Counted from the stretch's first letter, positions 1 through 8,534 are shown. The stretch: 50,289 nt of DNA from Scatosoma sp045660265 (GCA_045660265.1 JAZRDM010000045.1:1-50289), one strand, 5' to 3'. Notes: generated by a model not told the origin, from the letters alone. Made by a program: numbers and translations.

Positions 1-533
1 CGTGTTCCCTCGCTTTGCTTGCATCTCCCCATTTTAACGGTGGGTTGGTCGCTTGCGAAAAAGTTAAATGTGCATATACGGCGCAATACTTCGTTGCAGT
101 GCGTGTTCCCTCGCTTTGCTTGCATCTCCCCATTTTAACGGTGGGTTGGTCGCTTGCGAAAAAGTTAAATGTGCATATACGGCGCAATACTTCGTTGCAG
201 TGCGTGTTCCCTCGCTCGTGTACGTCTATGTACACTCCCGTCGGGAATACTCCTGCGCCTTGTCTTGCTTGCATCTCCAAATTTTAACGGTGGGTTGGTA
301 GCTTGCGAATAAGCTAAATGTGTATATACAGCGCAATACTTCGTTGCAGTGCGTGTTCCCTCGCTCGTGTACGTCTATGTACACTCCCGTCGGGAATACT
401 CCTGCGCCTCGTCTTGCTTGTATCTCCACATTTTAACGCTAGTCGGTTGCTTCGAAGAAATGACGCGGGGTAACGAACAGTAATTTATCCCCACCAAGAA
501 GGATAGAAAAATTTAAATCCAAGTTTAACTTGG
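1..533 (+). repeat. Structured intergenic repeat array 1
   Basis: Tandem array that continues past the left window edge. Units start at 1, 102, 203 and 352. The first two are identical 101-base copies; the next is 149 bases, longer by a 48-base insert carrying a nested hairpin (outer arms GTGTTCCC 204-211 and GGGAATAC 243-250, inner arms GTGTAC 218-223 and GTACAC 230-235). The hairpin recurs at 353-399. Between hairpins lies a second pairing segment (CACATTTTAAC-like with GTTAAATGTG-like). The array ends in a terminal module closing with the palindrome CCAAGTT-T-AACTTGG at 519-533. Open frames across it are by-products of the repeat. Confidence 0.9.
440..533 (+). repeat. Terminal module of repeat array 1
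   Basis: Array end shared with 33440-33533 and, diverged, with 14021-14114. It has a GGGG/CCCC stem (467-470 with 489-492) around a conserved loop containing ACGAACAG, then AAGGATAGAAAAA, then the closing palindrome. In the 14 kb copy the stem is GGGA/TCCC, a compensatory change. Confidence 0.75.
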
Positions 534-547
534 TTAATGTAAATATT

Positions 548-1717
548 ATGAGAGATTTTGTAAACACAAAAACTAAATTGATACAGCCGAGCGGTATCCG
601 AAAATTCTTCGATATCGTTCGAGAAACGGAGGGCGCGATTTCGTTAGGTGTCGGCGAGCCTGATTTTGTTACGCCTTGGAAATATCGCCAAGCGGCGATT
701 GCTTCCCTGCAAAAAGGCTTTACGCAATACACAGGCAACCGCGGTTTACCCACTCTTTTAGAGCTGATTTCCCGCTATCTCTTTGAAAGATTTGGCTTGG
801 AATACGACCCTAAGCACATTCTTTTAACCGTTGGGGGAAGCGAAGCGATTGATTTAGCGCTCCGCGCCTGCGTAGAACAAGGCGACGAGATTTTAATCCC
901 CGACCCCGCTTACGTTTCCTATGCTCCGCTTGTTTCGTTGGCAGACGGCGTGCCCAAGCACGTAGAATGCTTAGAATCGGACAATTTCGTTTTAACGGCA
1001 GAGATATTAGAGAAACAAATTACGCCCAAGACAAAAGCGGTTATTCTCACCTATCCCAACAACCCGACGGGTGCGGTGATGACGGCGGAACAGCTTAAAA
1101 AGATAGCAGACGTAGTAATTAAACACGATTTACTTGTAATTACCGACGAAATTTACGCCGAGCTGACGTACGGCGGTAAGCACGCTTCGATAGCGTCCTT
1201 TGATGGAATGAAAGAGCGTACCGTATACGTGGGCGGGTTTTCGAAAGCGTTTGCAATGACAGGTTGGCGTTTGGGTTTTGTTTGCGCCCCCCCTGCTATT
1301 GACGATGCAATGTTTAAAATTCATCAATACGGCATTTTATGCGCGCCGGTGATGGCGCAGTATGCGGCAATTGAGGCCATTAAAGATGGTTTTTCGGATA
1401 ACTTTGCTACGGTGGAAGAAATGCGTGATTCGTACAACAAACGCCGTATGTACGTTTTGCATGCCTTAAAAGAAATCGGTTTGCATTGCTTTGAACCGCG
1501 CGGCGCGTTTTATGCGTTCCCCTCCGTGAAATCAAGCGGATTAAGCGCGGAAGAATTTGCGAACGGGCTTTTAAAAGAGGAAAAAGTAGCTGTTGTTCCA
1601 GGGAATGCGTTTGGCATATTCGGCGAAAACAACGTGCGTATTTCGTACGCAACGGGGATGAATTCGCTTATCGAAGCCTTTGATAGAATGAATACGTTTG
1701 TGCAAAAATTAAAATAA
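548..1717 (+). CDS. PLP-dependent class I/II aminotransferase
   Basis: Fold-type I PLP aminotransferase of the aspartate/aromatic (AspC/PatA-like) group; transfers an amino group to a 2-oxoacid in the cytoplasm. Seen: N-terminal SGIRKFFDIV, SLGVGEPDF, the Asn segment YPNNPTGAV, the Asp segment DEIYAELTY and the PLP-lysine motif SKAFAMTGWRLGF; 389 residues is normal length. An in-frame TTG at 530 exists, but ATG 548 gives the expected N-terminus. No ribosome binding site precedes it: the start lies only 14 bases after the end of the repeat array, so its native leader may have been displaced. Substrate cannot be told from sequence. Confidence 0.93.
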   Translation: MRDFVNTKTKLIQPSGIRKFFDIVRETEGAISLGVGEPDFVTPWKYRQAAIASLQKGFTQYTGNRGLPTLLELISRYLFERFGLEYDPKHILLTVGGSEAIDLALRACVEQGDEILIPDPAYVSYAPLVSLADGVPKHVECLESDNFVLTAEILEKQITPKTKAVILTYPNNPTGAVMTAEQLKKIADVVIKHDLLVITDEIYAELTYGGKHASIASFDGMKERTVYVGGFSKAFAMTGWRLGFVCAPPAIDDAMFKIHQYGILCAPVMAQYAAIEAIKDGFSDNFATVEEMRDSYNKRRMYVLHALKEIGLHCFEPRGAFYAFPSVKSSGLSAEEFANGLLKEEKVAVVPGNAFGIFGENNVRISYATGMNSLIEAFDRMNTFVQKLK

Positions 1718-1850
1718 CGCGCCTATTCTTTTTGTGTTATCGAGGATATTAAAAAAAGAAAAAGGTTTGTAGTTTTTATAAAAAATAGGCAATAATCGCT
1801 GAAAAAGGCGGGAAAAGAGTGAAAAACTCTCTATAAAGAGAGAAAAATTA
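1718..1850. other. Intergenic gap before greA promoter
   Basis: A/T-rich gap with no ORF or convincing terminator; an AATAGGC near 1784 could pair distantly with GCCTATT near 1721. Nothing else recognised. Confidence 0.4.
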
Positions 1851-1879
1851 TTGACAAAAGGCATAAAATACAGTATAAT
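1851..1879 (+). promoter_or_regulatory. Sigma-A promoter of greA
   Basis: TTGACA at 1851-1856, exactly 17 bases, TATAAT at 1874-1879: both boxes match consensus. The transcript would begin near 1886, leaving a leader of about 145 bases with two hairpins before greA. Confidence 0.9.
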
Positions 1880-1899
1880 ACGTATAGTAAAGAAAAAGA

Positions 1900-1969
1900 C
1901 CGTAGCTTTCTTTCACAGAAGATGAGCTGCGGTTGTATTTTTGACGTTCCGCAAGAGAACGGCTTTTTT
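1900..1969 (+). promoter_or_regulatory. greA leader: hairpin plus terminator-like hairpin
   Basis: Hairpin 1 pairs CCGTAGCT (1900-1907) with AGCTGCGG (1925-1932). Hairpin 2 pairs CGTTC (1945-1949) with GAACG (1957-1961) and is followed by six T (1964-1969). This layout could end most transcripts as a short RNA of about 80 bases. A terminated leader RNA is known for greA in E. coli (GraL); the parallel here is inference. Confidence 0.5.
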
Positions 1970-2029
1970 ATGCTCGTTTACAGAAAAGCTGATAAAAAAT
2001 AAGGCGGACAATAAAGGAGTTTAAAGTAA

Positions 2030-2497
2030 ATGGCAGAACAATTTTACATGACCAGAAAGGGCTACAATGAAGCGGTAGAACGTTTGAAGTATTTACAAAC
2101 GCAAAAACGCCAAGAAATCGTTGACCGTATTGCAGAAGCGAGAAGCCACGGCGACTTGTCTGAAAACGCTGAATACGACGCGGCTCGTAACGAACAAGCA
2201 GCGAACGAAGGCGAAATTTTAGAGCTTGATTACAAAATCAAGAATGCGACGATTGTAGAAGAAACAAACGACCATTCGACTGTGCATATCGGTTCGAAGG
2301 TTAAAGTATATGACTGTGATTTAGAAGAATATGAAACGTACGAAATCACGGGCACGACGGAATCTAACGCAATGGAAAACAAAATTTCCAACGAATCCCC
2401 TGTCGGTAAAGTGCTTTTGGGTAAAAAAGTAGGCGACGTTGTTACGGTAAAAGCACCTGACGGCGCGTATGAATTAAGAATTGAAGAAATCGCGTAA
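2030..2497 (+). CDS. greA: Transcription elongation factor GreA
   Basis: Binds the RNA polymerase secondary channel and stimulates cleavage of backtracked RNA. Seen: N-terminal coiled coil with the acidic tip GDLSENAEYDAARNEQ, where Asp42 and Glu45 are the expected tip acids, and a C-terminal FKBP-like domain containing SPVGKVLLGKKVGDVV. Length 155 is typical. ATG 2030 follows AAAGGAG at a normal distance. It is first in a greA-lysS pair, a common Firmicutes order, and is driven by the promoter at 1851 through the hairpin leader. Confidence 0.98.
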   Translation: MAEQFYMTRKGYNEAVERLKYLQTQKRQEIVDRIAEARSHGDLSENAEYDAARNEQAANEGEILELDYKIKNATIVEETNDHSTVHIGSKVKVYDCDLEEYETYEITGTTESNAMENKISNESPVGKVLLGKKVGDVVTVKAPDGAYELRIEEIA

Positions 2498-2587
2498 AAC
2501 ACGATTGTAAACGGAATGCGTTCGCTATTTTGCGTTCGCATTTTGTATCCAAACACACAAAAAGAGAACTACTAAGAGGTGTTAATT

Positions 2588-4099
2588 ATGGACGAAAAGA
2601 AGGTTGCGCCTATCGCGCAAGAATCGGAAGAAGAACAACTTATCGAACAAGCGAGAATTCGCCGTGATAAGCTTTCGAAACTTGTTTCCGAGGGAAAAAA
2701 TCCTTATGAACAAGTAAAATATCCCGTAGACGCGCATTCGGAAGAAATTAAAGAAAATTACGAAGCGTTTGAAGGTAAAACGGTTACGATGGCAGGTAGA
2801 ATGATGTCCCGTCGTATTATGGGTAAAGCGTCTTTCTCGCATATTGCAGATAAGAGCGGGTCTATCCAAATTTACGTAACCCGTCAAGATATCGGCGAAG
2901 AAAATTATATGTCTTACAAAAAGGACTATGATATTGGCGATATCATTGGTTTTAAGGGTTTTGTATTCAAAACGCAAACGGGCGAAGTTTCCGTTCACGT
3001 TACCGAATTGATTATGCTTTCCAAATCCCTTTTGCCTTTACCCGAAAAATACAACGGGTTGCAGAATCAAGATTTGAAATACCGTCTTCGTCATTTAGAC
3101 TTGATTATGAACAAAGACGTTCGCGATACGTTCCGTGTTCGTTCGAAAATTTTAAAAGAAATCCGTAATTATTTAGATAACCGCGGATATCTTGAAGTGG
3201 ATACGCCCACGTTGTTGCCTCTCGAAATCGGCGCAGATGCACGTCCTTTCAAGACGCATCACAACGCACTCGATTTAGATATGTATATGCGTATCGAAAC
3301 AGAACTTTTCTTAAAGCGTTTAATCGTCGGCGGTATGGATAGAGTGTACGAAGTCGGCCGTATTTTCCGTAACGAAGGTATGGACGCGTACCATAACCCC
3401 GAATTTACGACCATCGAAATGTATGAAGCATATAGCGACTATTTCGATATGATGGACATGATCGAAGATTTGTATAAAACGGTTACGCTTAACGTTTGCG
3501 GTACGTTGGATATTACCTATCAAGGCGAAGTTATCCACATGGGCGAATGGACGAGAATGACCATGGCAGAATCGGTTAAGAAATATGCAGGCGTCGATTA
3601 TAACGATTGGGCTACGGATGAAGATGCGAGAGCTGTGGCAAAATCCATGGGCTTAGAGCTTGACCACGGTGAAGAATCGACGAAGGGACACGTATTGATT
3701 GATTTCTTCGACGCATACGTAGAAGACAAGCTTATTCAACCTACGGTTATCTACGATTATCCTGTAGAAAATTCGCCTTTGGCAAAGCGTAAGCCTTCTA
3801 ACCCTGCGTTTACCGAACGTTTCGAATATTTCATTTGCGGACACGAATACGGCAACGCATTCTCCGAATTGAACGACCCTATCGACCAAAAACAACGTAT
3901 GGTGAAGCAAGTAGAAGCGAAGCGCGCAAAGGGTAATAATGATGCGCAGATCGACGAAGATTTCATTAACGCACTCGAATACGGCTTACCCCCTACAGGC
4001 GGTTTGGGTATGGGGTTGGATAGATTCGTTATGTTATTGACGGATAGTTCGACCATTCGTGACGTTATTCTCTTCCCTACAATGAAACCTAAAAAATAA
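2588..4099 (+). CDS. lysS: Lysyl-tRNA synthetase, class II
   Basis: Charges tRNA-Lys with lysine. Seen: N-terminal OB-fold anticodon-binding region (VTMAGRMMSRRIMGKASF), class II motif 2 (GRIFRNEGMDAYHNPEFT, about residue 257) and motif 3 (GMGLDRFVMLL, about residue 473). Length 503 is normal. Start ATG 2588 is chosen over an in-frame GTG at 2579 because AAGAGGT (2574-2580) sits 7 bases upstream. It follows greA by 90 bases with no terminator between, so co-transcription is likely. No T-box leader is seen. Confidence 0.98.
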   Translation: MDEKKVAPIAQESEEEQLIEQARIRRDKLSKLVSEGKNPYEQVKYPVDAHSEEIKENYEAFEGKTVTMAGRMMSRRIMGKASFSHIADKSGSIQIYVTRQDIGEENYMSYKKDYDIGDIIGFKGFVFKTQTGEVSVHVTELIMLSKSLLPLPEKYNGLQNQDLKYRLRHLDLIMNKDVRDTFRVRSKILKEIRNYLDNRGYLEVDTPTLLPLEIGADARPFKTHHNALDLDMYMRIETELFLKRLIVGGMDRVYEVGRIFRNEGMDAYHNPEFTTIEMYEAYSDYFDMMDMIEDLYKTVTLNVCGTLDITYQGEVIHMGEWTRMTMAESVKKYAGVDYNDWATDEDARAVAKSMGLELDHGEESTKGHVLIDFFDAYVEDKLIQPTVIYDYPVENSPLAKRKPSNPAFTERFEYFICGHEYGNAFSELNDPIDQKQRMVKQVEAKRAKGNNDAQIDEDFINALEYGLPPTGGLGMGLDRFVMLLTDSSTIRDVILFPTMKPKK

Positions 4100-4107
4100 A
4101 AACGTTT

Positions 4108-4159
4108 CGCCGATCCGCGCAATCAAAATATGACGACGGGTCGGCGTTTGTTATTTTTT
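4108..4159 (+). terminator. Terminator after lysS
   Basis: CGCCGATCC (4108-4116) pairs with GGGTCGGCG (4138-4146, one G-U), followed by a T-rich tract to 4159. Confidence 0.75.
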
Positions 4160-4185
4160 AAACGATAAAAGGGTGTGTTATCGGT

Positions 4186-4206
4186 ATTCAACAAATACCT
4201 GCCCCC
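4186..4206 (-). repeat. 21-base dispersed motif, site 1
   Basis: Minus strand reads GGGGGCAGG, TATTTGT, TGAAT: a full match to the ends of the motif. Intergenic, between lysS and the 4292 gene. Confidence 0.7.
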
Positions 4207-4291
4207 TATCTGTCTGTAAAATTTACCAAATTTTCACGGGAATAACACGCGGAAAAGTTATACTGTATTTAGCAAAATACGGAGAAAAAGT

Positions 4292-5281
4292 ATGGATGCA
4301 AAAATTACAAAAAAACGATTAGGTCATCTCCTTTCTTACGATTGGATTAAAATTATTGCAGTTGCGGTTGCAGCGATTATCGCTTGGGGCTTATTGTTTA
4401 CCATGACAGAAACGCGCCGTTTGCCCTCGCAAGGATTTAGTGTGATGAACTACTCGGGAACAAAATTTAATTCGGCGGGTACTACGCTTAATTCCTTTTT
4501 ATCCGACGATAAATTTTCGCACGAAGTCATTGAAACGGAATGTGTTGACGTGATGCGCGCGGGGGACGATTATTTGATTTCGCTGATGGATGCAACGCTT
4601 AGCACAGACGATTGCGACGTAATTATTGTAGCAAATGCAAACGACCCTGACAGCGAAACGGAAACAGAAGAAGGAAAAACCTATTTGACGTACGCGCAAG
4701 AACTCATTGGCGGATACTCTCATTACGTGATAGACGCTAACGAATTTTTAGAAGGCGCGCGCACATATTTAAACGGCTATTACACCAATGGATATAAAGA
4801 TGCAAGCTCGTTGGATAAAAATAAAGTAGGAGCGCACTTTAGAACGCGCGTTCAAGAAACGCAAGATAAGCGTTTTAAAACGGAAGACGTTATTGCGGTG
4901 GCGATAGAGTGTGAAATCGAGCGAATGGAAAAATACCGTCAAGCGCTTTTAAACGTTGAGGACTATTTAGACAAGGGGTATTTCCGTATCGATTTAATCG
5001 AAACGGACGTTTCTGCCAACGGGGAGATTGTTCATCTTCAACGCAATTTACTCAATCTTTGCCCGAATGAAGAAAGCATGGGCGGATTAAAAAAGGAATT
5101 TTACTACGAAACGCAAGAGCTGGATGAAGTTACGGGGAGTACGCTGACCATATCGACGGCGAAAGATATGATGGTTGCGTTTGCAAAGACTGCGAATATG
5201 GACTCCAATTTCTATTACGAAAGTTTGCTGTATGTCGATAGTCTTGCACAAAAATATTGCGAGCCCTTGCAGGCAAAATAA
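4292..5281 (+). CDS. Single-pass membrane protein of unknown function
   Basis: No family recognised. It has 329 residues: a short basic N-terminus (KITKKRLGHLL), one hydrophobic segment at about residues 17-38 (IIAVAVAAIIAWGLLFTM) and a soluble part of about 290 residues, charged and mildly acidic, with no Cys lipobox. This fits an inner-membrane anchor with the bulk outside the cytoplasm. ATG 4292 follows GGAG at a good distance. The next gene starts 14 bases downstream and tmk follows, so the three probably share a transcript. Confidence 0.8.
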   Translation: MDAKITKKRLGHLLSYDWIKIIAVAVAAIIAWGLLFTMTETRRLPSQGFSVMNYSGTKFNSAGTTLNSFLSDDKFSHEVIETECVDVMRAGDDYLISLMDATLSTDDCDVIIVANANDPDSETETEEGKTYLTYAQELIGGYSHYVIDANEFLEGARTYLNGYYTNGYKDASSLDKNKVGAHFRTRVQETQDKRFKTEDVIAVAIECEIERMEKYRQALLNVEDYLDKGYFRIDLIETDVSANGEIVHLQRNLLNLCPNEESMGGLKKEFYYETQELDEVTGSTLTISTAKDMMVAFAKTANMDSNFYYESLLYVDSLAQKYCEPLQAK

Positions 5282-5295
5282 CGGCGGGAAAAGCT

Positions 5296-6612
5296 ATGTT
5301 TTTTGACGGACGTAAATTGTTTGCATTAGATAAAAAAACGGCGCAAAATTGTAAAATTTACAGTATGCTGAAAGGGGTAAAGAAAAGAGAGAAAATATCT
5401 TTTCATACGCCTGGGCATAAGATTATAGGCTGGGATATTACCGAGTTGGATTTTTCGGATAATTTGTCTTGTCCTAACGGCTGTATCAAGCAAGCGCAAG
5501 AGGAAGTGGCAACGTTGCTTGGCGCAGACAAATCCTTCTTATTAACGGATGGAAGCACGTCGGGTATACTTGCAATGCTCTACGCAGCAAAACAGTTCGG
5601 GGTAAACAAGCTGGCTGTGCCCTATCATTCGCATAAAAGCGTGTTTAACGGGTGTAAACTTTTACAAATTCAGCCTATTGTTTTTGGAAAGAAAACAAGT
5701 AAAAATATTCCGTTACCGCCTACCATGGTTGAGTTGAATGAAGTGATTGGACAAGCAGATGCTTTGTTTTTAACCTCGCCTACTTACTATGGCGACGTAA
5801 TGGAGCTTTCGAAGGTAAGGGAGCTTTGCGATACGCACAACAAACTGCTTTTAATAGACGGCGCTCATGGCGGACATTTGCGGTTTGATAAACAAAAACA
5901 CGCGGGGGGATTTGCGGATTTATGGGTGGACGGCGTACATAAAAGTTTGCCTGCGCTCACGCAAGGGAGCGTTGTGTCCTCAAAGAAAAAAGAGCTGTCG
6001 AAATATTTACAAGAAGGCGTGGATATTTTTCGGACGACAAGCCCCTCTTATCCTATTTTAGCCTCGGCTGAATTTGCTGTTAAATTTCCGCGAAATGAAA
6101 AGCTGGAAAATGCTGTGGAGACATTCAAGAAAGAAAATCCCACCCGTTTATATCAAAACGCCGACTATACTAAGCTTTGTGTTTTAGCGGGAACGGATGC
6201 GGTTGCGTTGCAAAAACGATTACAACAGAAAGGTATTTATGCGGAGTTTTGCGACGGAAACGTGTTAATGTTTTATATATCGCCGGCAACGGCAATGCGT
6301 TCGTTTACGAAACTAAAAAAGGCGTTGTGTAAAGAATTTCAAATGCTTTCGCCTTATGAGATGAAAGAGGAAAATAGCGCTCAACAAAACCATGCCCCCT
6401 CTCTTTTGCAAATTACTCATGCGGAGTGGGTAGACATAGAAAAGGCGGTAGGCTATGTGTGCGCCAAGACTTTTGGACAATTTCCCCCCTGTGTGCCTTG
6501 TGTTTTTGAAGGGGAGATTGTTACGGCGGAAGCTGTGGAAAAAATGAAAAGCGCCGACAACGTTTTCGGGATGGAAAACGGTAAAGTGTATGTATATCAA
6601 ATACAGGAGTAA
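5296..6612 (+). CDS. Orn/Lys/Arg decarboxylase-family PLP protein (YaaO-like)
   Basis: Fold-type I PLP enzyme of the ornithine/lysine/arginine decarboxylase group. Seen: the family opening SFHTPGHK (about residue 35), the substrate/PLP region LTDGSTSGILAML, the Asp segment LIDGAHGGHLRF and the PLP-lysine motif DGVHKSLPALTQGS; 438 residues, near the short single-domain members. ATG 5296 follows GGCGGGAAAAG; an in-frame TTG at 5257 overlaps the upstream gene and is less likely. Its place directly before tmk matches B. subtilis yaaO-tmk. The true substrate is unknown. Confidence 0.9.
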   Translation: MFFDGRKLFALDKKTAQNCKIYSMLKGVKKREKISFHTPGHKIIGWDITELDFSDNLSCPNGCIKQAQEEVATLLGADKSFLLTDGSTSGILAMLYAAKQFGVNKLAVPYHSHKSVFNGCKLLQIQPIVFGKKTSKNIPLPPTMVELNEVIGQADALFLTSPTYYGDVMELSKVRELCDTHNKLLLIDGAHGGHLRFDKQKHAGGFADLWVDGVHKSLPALTQGSVVSSKKKELSKYLQEGVDIFRTTSPSYPILASAEFAVKFPRNEKLENAVETFKKENPTRLYQNADYTKLCVLAGTDAVALQKRLQQKGIYAEFCDGNVLMFYISPATAMRSFTKLKKALCKEFQMLSPYEMKEENSAQQNHAPSLLQITHAEWVDIEKAVGYVCAKTFGQFPPCVPCVFEGEIVTAEAVEKMKSADNVFGMENGKVYVYQIQE

Positions 6613-6616
6613 AAGT

Positions 6617-7246
6617 ATGGAAAGAACGGGAAAATTTATTACTTTTGAAGGTTGCGACGGTTGCGGGAAAAGCACGCAATTAAGATTGTTAAGCGAATAC
6701 TTAAAAGCAAACGGTATTGCGCATATTTTTACTCGTGAGCCTGGTGGCGGTAAAATTTCCGAGGCTATCCGCGAAATTTTATTAAACGGGAAAAATGCAG
6801 AGATGACGGACGAATGCGAAGCGCTTTTATACGCGGCGTCGCGTGCACAGCATCTGCGTGATCGCGTACAGCCCGCTTTGGAAAAGGGTGAGTTGGTTAT
6901 TTGCGATCGCTACGTAGATTCGTCCTTTGCTTATCAAGCGTATGCGCGCGGATTAGGAATGGAATTTGTTGCAAAAATTAACCACTTTGCCTTAGATCAA
7001 TTTTCTCCGGACGTTACGATTTTTATCGATTTAACGCCTGAAGAAGCATTTGCGCGTAAACACGGCGCAGAAGAAAACGATAGAATGGAACAAGCGGGAA
7101 TTGCCTTCCACAAACGTGTATACGAAGGCTATAAAGCGGTTGCGGAAGCATACCCCAACCGTGTTGTTTGCGTAAACGGCAGAAAGACGCCGCAAGAAAT
7201 TTTCCACGACGTTTTGGAAGCATTAAAAGAAAAAGGCTGTTTATAA
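6617..7246 (+). CDS. tmk: Thymidylate kinase
   Basis: Phosphorylates dTMP to dTDP. Seen: P-loop GCDGCGKSTQ near the N-terminus, the TREPGGG dTMP-binding motif and DRYVDSSFAYQ. Length 209 is typical. Start ATG 6617 follows AGGAG (6605-6609); an ATG at 6590 is inside the previous gene. In Firmicutes tmk is usually followed by yaaQ, yaaR, holB, yaaT, yabB and rsmI. Here a terminator and a minus-strand germination operon follow before the yabB- and rsmI-like genes resume at 11336. Confidence 0.97.
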   Translation: MERTGKFITFEGCDGCGKSTQLRLLSEYLKANGIAHIFTREPGGGKISEAIREILLNGKNAEMTDECEALLYAASRAQHLRDRVQPALEKGELVICDRYVDSSFAYQAYARGLGMEFVAKINHFALDQFSPDVTIFIDLTPEEAFARKHGAEENDRMEQAGIAFHKRVYEGYKAVAEAYPNRVVCVNGRKTPQEIFHDVLEALKEKGCL

Positions 7247-7253
7247 AAAGTAA

Positions 7254-7282
7254 ACCGAGTGGATTATCCACTCGGTTTTTTT
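7254..7282. terminator. Bidirectional terminator between tmk and gerC
   Basis: Perfect stem ACCGAGTGG (7254-7262) with CCACTCGGT (7268-7276), T-run to 7282 on the plus strand and a T-rich tract on the minus strand beyond 7254. It serves both convergent genes. Confidence 0.9.
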
Positions 7283-8534
7283 ATCGAATGTTTTTAAATT
7301 GTATGTGGACGTTAAGCTTTGTCTTTTGTAATACGCTATCTTTCAAGTCATGGTATTTGTCTATTTCGTATTTTTTTAGCGAGTCGAGCAGCTCGAATAA
7401 ATCACAGTTTAGAGTGCGGCATTTTTCAAAAATCTGCGTGATAAGCTTCTTAGTTTTTTCTTCTGCTTTTTCGAGATTTTCTTCGTTAAGCGCACCCGTG
7501 TCTTTGACGAATTGCTTGCCCTCTGAAACAGAAAAATCGGAGATGCCTGTTCGAAGTGTAACGTTGACGTCTAATACGGGTTCCTCTTTGGCTGTGAATT
7601 TTACGGAAGGGCTGTTCTTTTTGATGTCTAAAGTAAAGCTTAAATCGTTATCGTCAATGGTAAACGACGCTAAGCGCAGTTTGTTTTTGATGAGAGCAAA
7701 CGCGAAAGTTTGCTCTTCATCAAATTCTCCTACTTTTATGCCGTTGTGTAAAAGGGCGGTTTTGCTGCCGTTAAACACCATAGATTTACTTTGCGTGCCT
7801 TTTCCTTCTTCATTTTGTGAAGATTTTTCATTGTTCTCCTCTTTTTTAGAGGAATTTTTTTTATTTTCTCCTACCTTTTCTTGTTGTTCACGTGCGCTGA
7901 CGATAGGCAAAAAAGTGCAAGCGGCTTCCGAGTAATGATCGTCGGCAACTTCTCGCAGAGTGTTTGGCAGAGCAGTTCCCACTTGTTTTGCGTGCGGGGA
8001 TAAAATTTTTTCAATCGCAAGCCCGCTGCTTTGGTCGGTAGAAGTGGGGGTGTCAAGCAACTCTTTAGCTTCGCCAAAGCATGTGCAAACAAGCGCGCCG
8101 TCTAGCGCGTATTCACTGCGCAAAAAGAAATCTAAAACGTCGAATATATTTTTTTTCAGTGTCTTTTCCCCAAGGATAATTAAGTTGCAAAATACCAGTT
8201 TGGGATACCATCCCGTTTTTGCATTAATTTGATTAAAAGCGTCGGCAACGGTTTTTCCGCGGCTGGTCAGTTGTACGGAAGGGGGCGGATTCGCCCCGCT
8301 TGAATCTCCCCCGTTATTGCTTTTTGGGAGAGTAATTTGTGATGTTACGATAAAAGTATCCTCTTGTCTATCGATACCGACGGCGGTAACAATGGCTGTT
8401 TTTTGTACTTCTATAAATCCAAAATCGTTTGTAAAAAATAAAAATGCAAGCAATAAAATCAACAGTGTAAAAAAGCGAACAACGCTTTTTCCGTGGTTTA
8501 GATTTGATTGTAATTGGCAGTGGTTATCAGGCAT
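7281..8534 (-). CDS. gerC: Spore germination protein, Ger(x)C family, no lipobox seen
   Basis: C subunit of a nutrient germinant receptor. Seen: a hydrophobic N-terminal segment (about residues 18-36), then the conserved start of the mature domain TAIVTAVGIDR, the GKTVADAFNQIN region and a C-terminal domain with LDVNVTLRTG. 417 residues is usual. Odd: GerC proteins normally carry a lipobox Cys just after the hydrophobic stretch, and here that position reads FGFIEVQ with no Cys, so it may be a membrane-anchored rather than lipidated form. A Ser/Lys/Glu/Asn-rich insert lies at about residues 215-250. It overlaps gerB by 8 bases. Confidence 0.9.
   Translation of the reverse strand: MPDNHCQLQSNLNHGKSVVRFFTLLILLLAFLFFTNDFGFIEVQKTAIVTAVGIDRQEDTFIVTSQITLPKSNNGGDSSGANPPPSVQLTSRGKTVADAFNQINAKTGWYPKLVFCNLIILGEKTLKKNIFDVLDFFLRSEYALDGALVCTCFGEAKELLDTPTSTDQSSGLAIEKILSPHAKQVGTALPNTLREVADDHYSEAACTFLPIVSAREQQEKVGENKKNSSKKEENNEKSSQNEEGKGTQSKSMVFNGSKTALLHNGIKVGEFDEEQTFAFALIKNKLRLASFTIDDNDLSFTLDIKKNSPSVKFTAKEEPVLDVNVTLRTGISDFSVSEGKQFVKDTGALNEENLEKAEEKTKKLITQIFEKCRTLNCDLFELLDSLKKYEIDKYHDLKDSVLQKTKLNVHIQFKNIR

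Noticed and set aside
15..429. Open reading frames through the repeat arrays on both strands
   Set aside because: They recur in every array only because the repeat recurs, change length with unit number and lack ribosome binding sites.
1..533. CRISPR array
   Set aside because: Units are contiguous 101- or 149-base repeats with internal hairpins and no unique spacers; no cas genes nearby.
2500..2587. T-box or lysine riboswitch before lysS
   Set aside because: The gap is under 100 bases and shows no T-box sequence or lysine-riboswitch-like structure.
7168..7935. 255-residue plus-strand ORF antisense to gerC
   Set aside because: It overlaps tmk and gerC, has no family signature, and the minus strand encodes a recognisable GerC protein.
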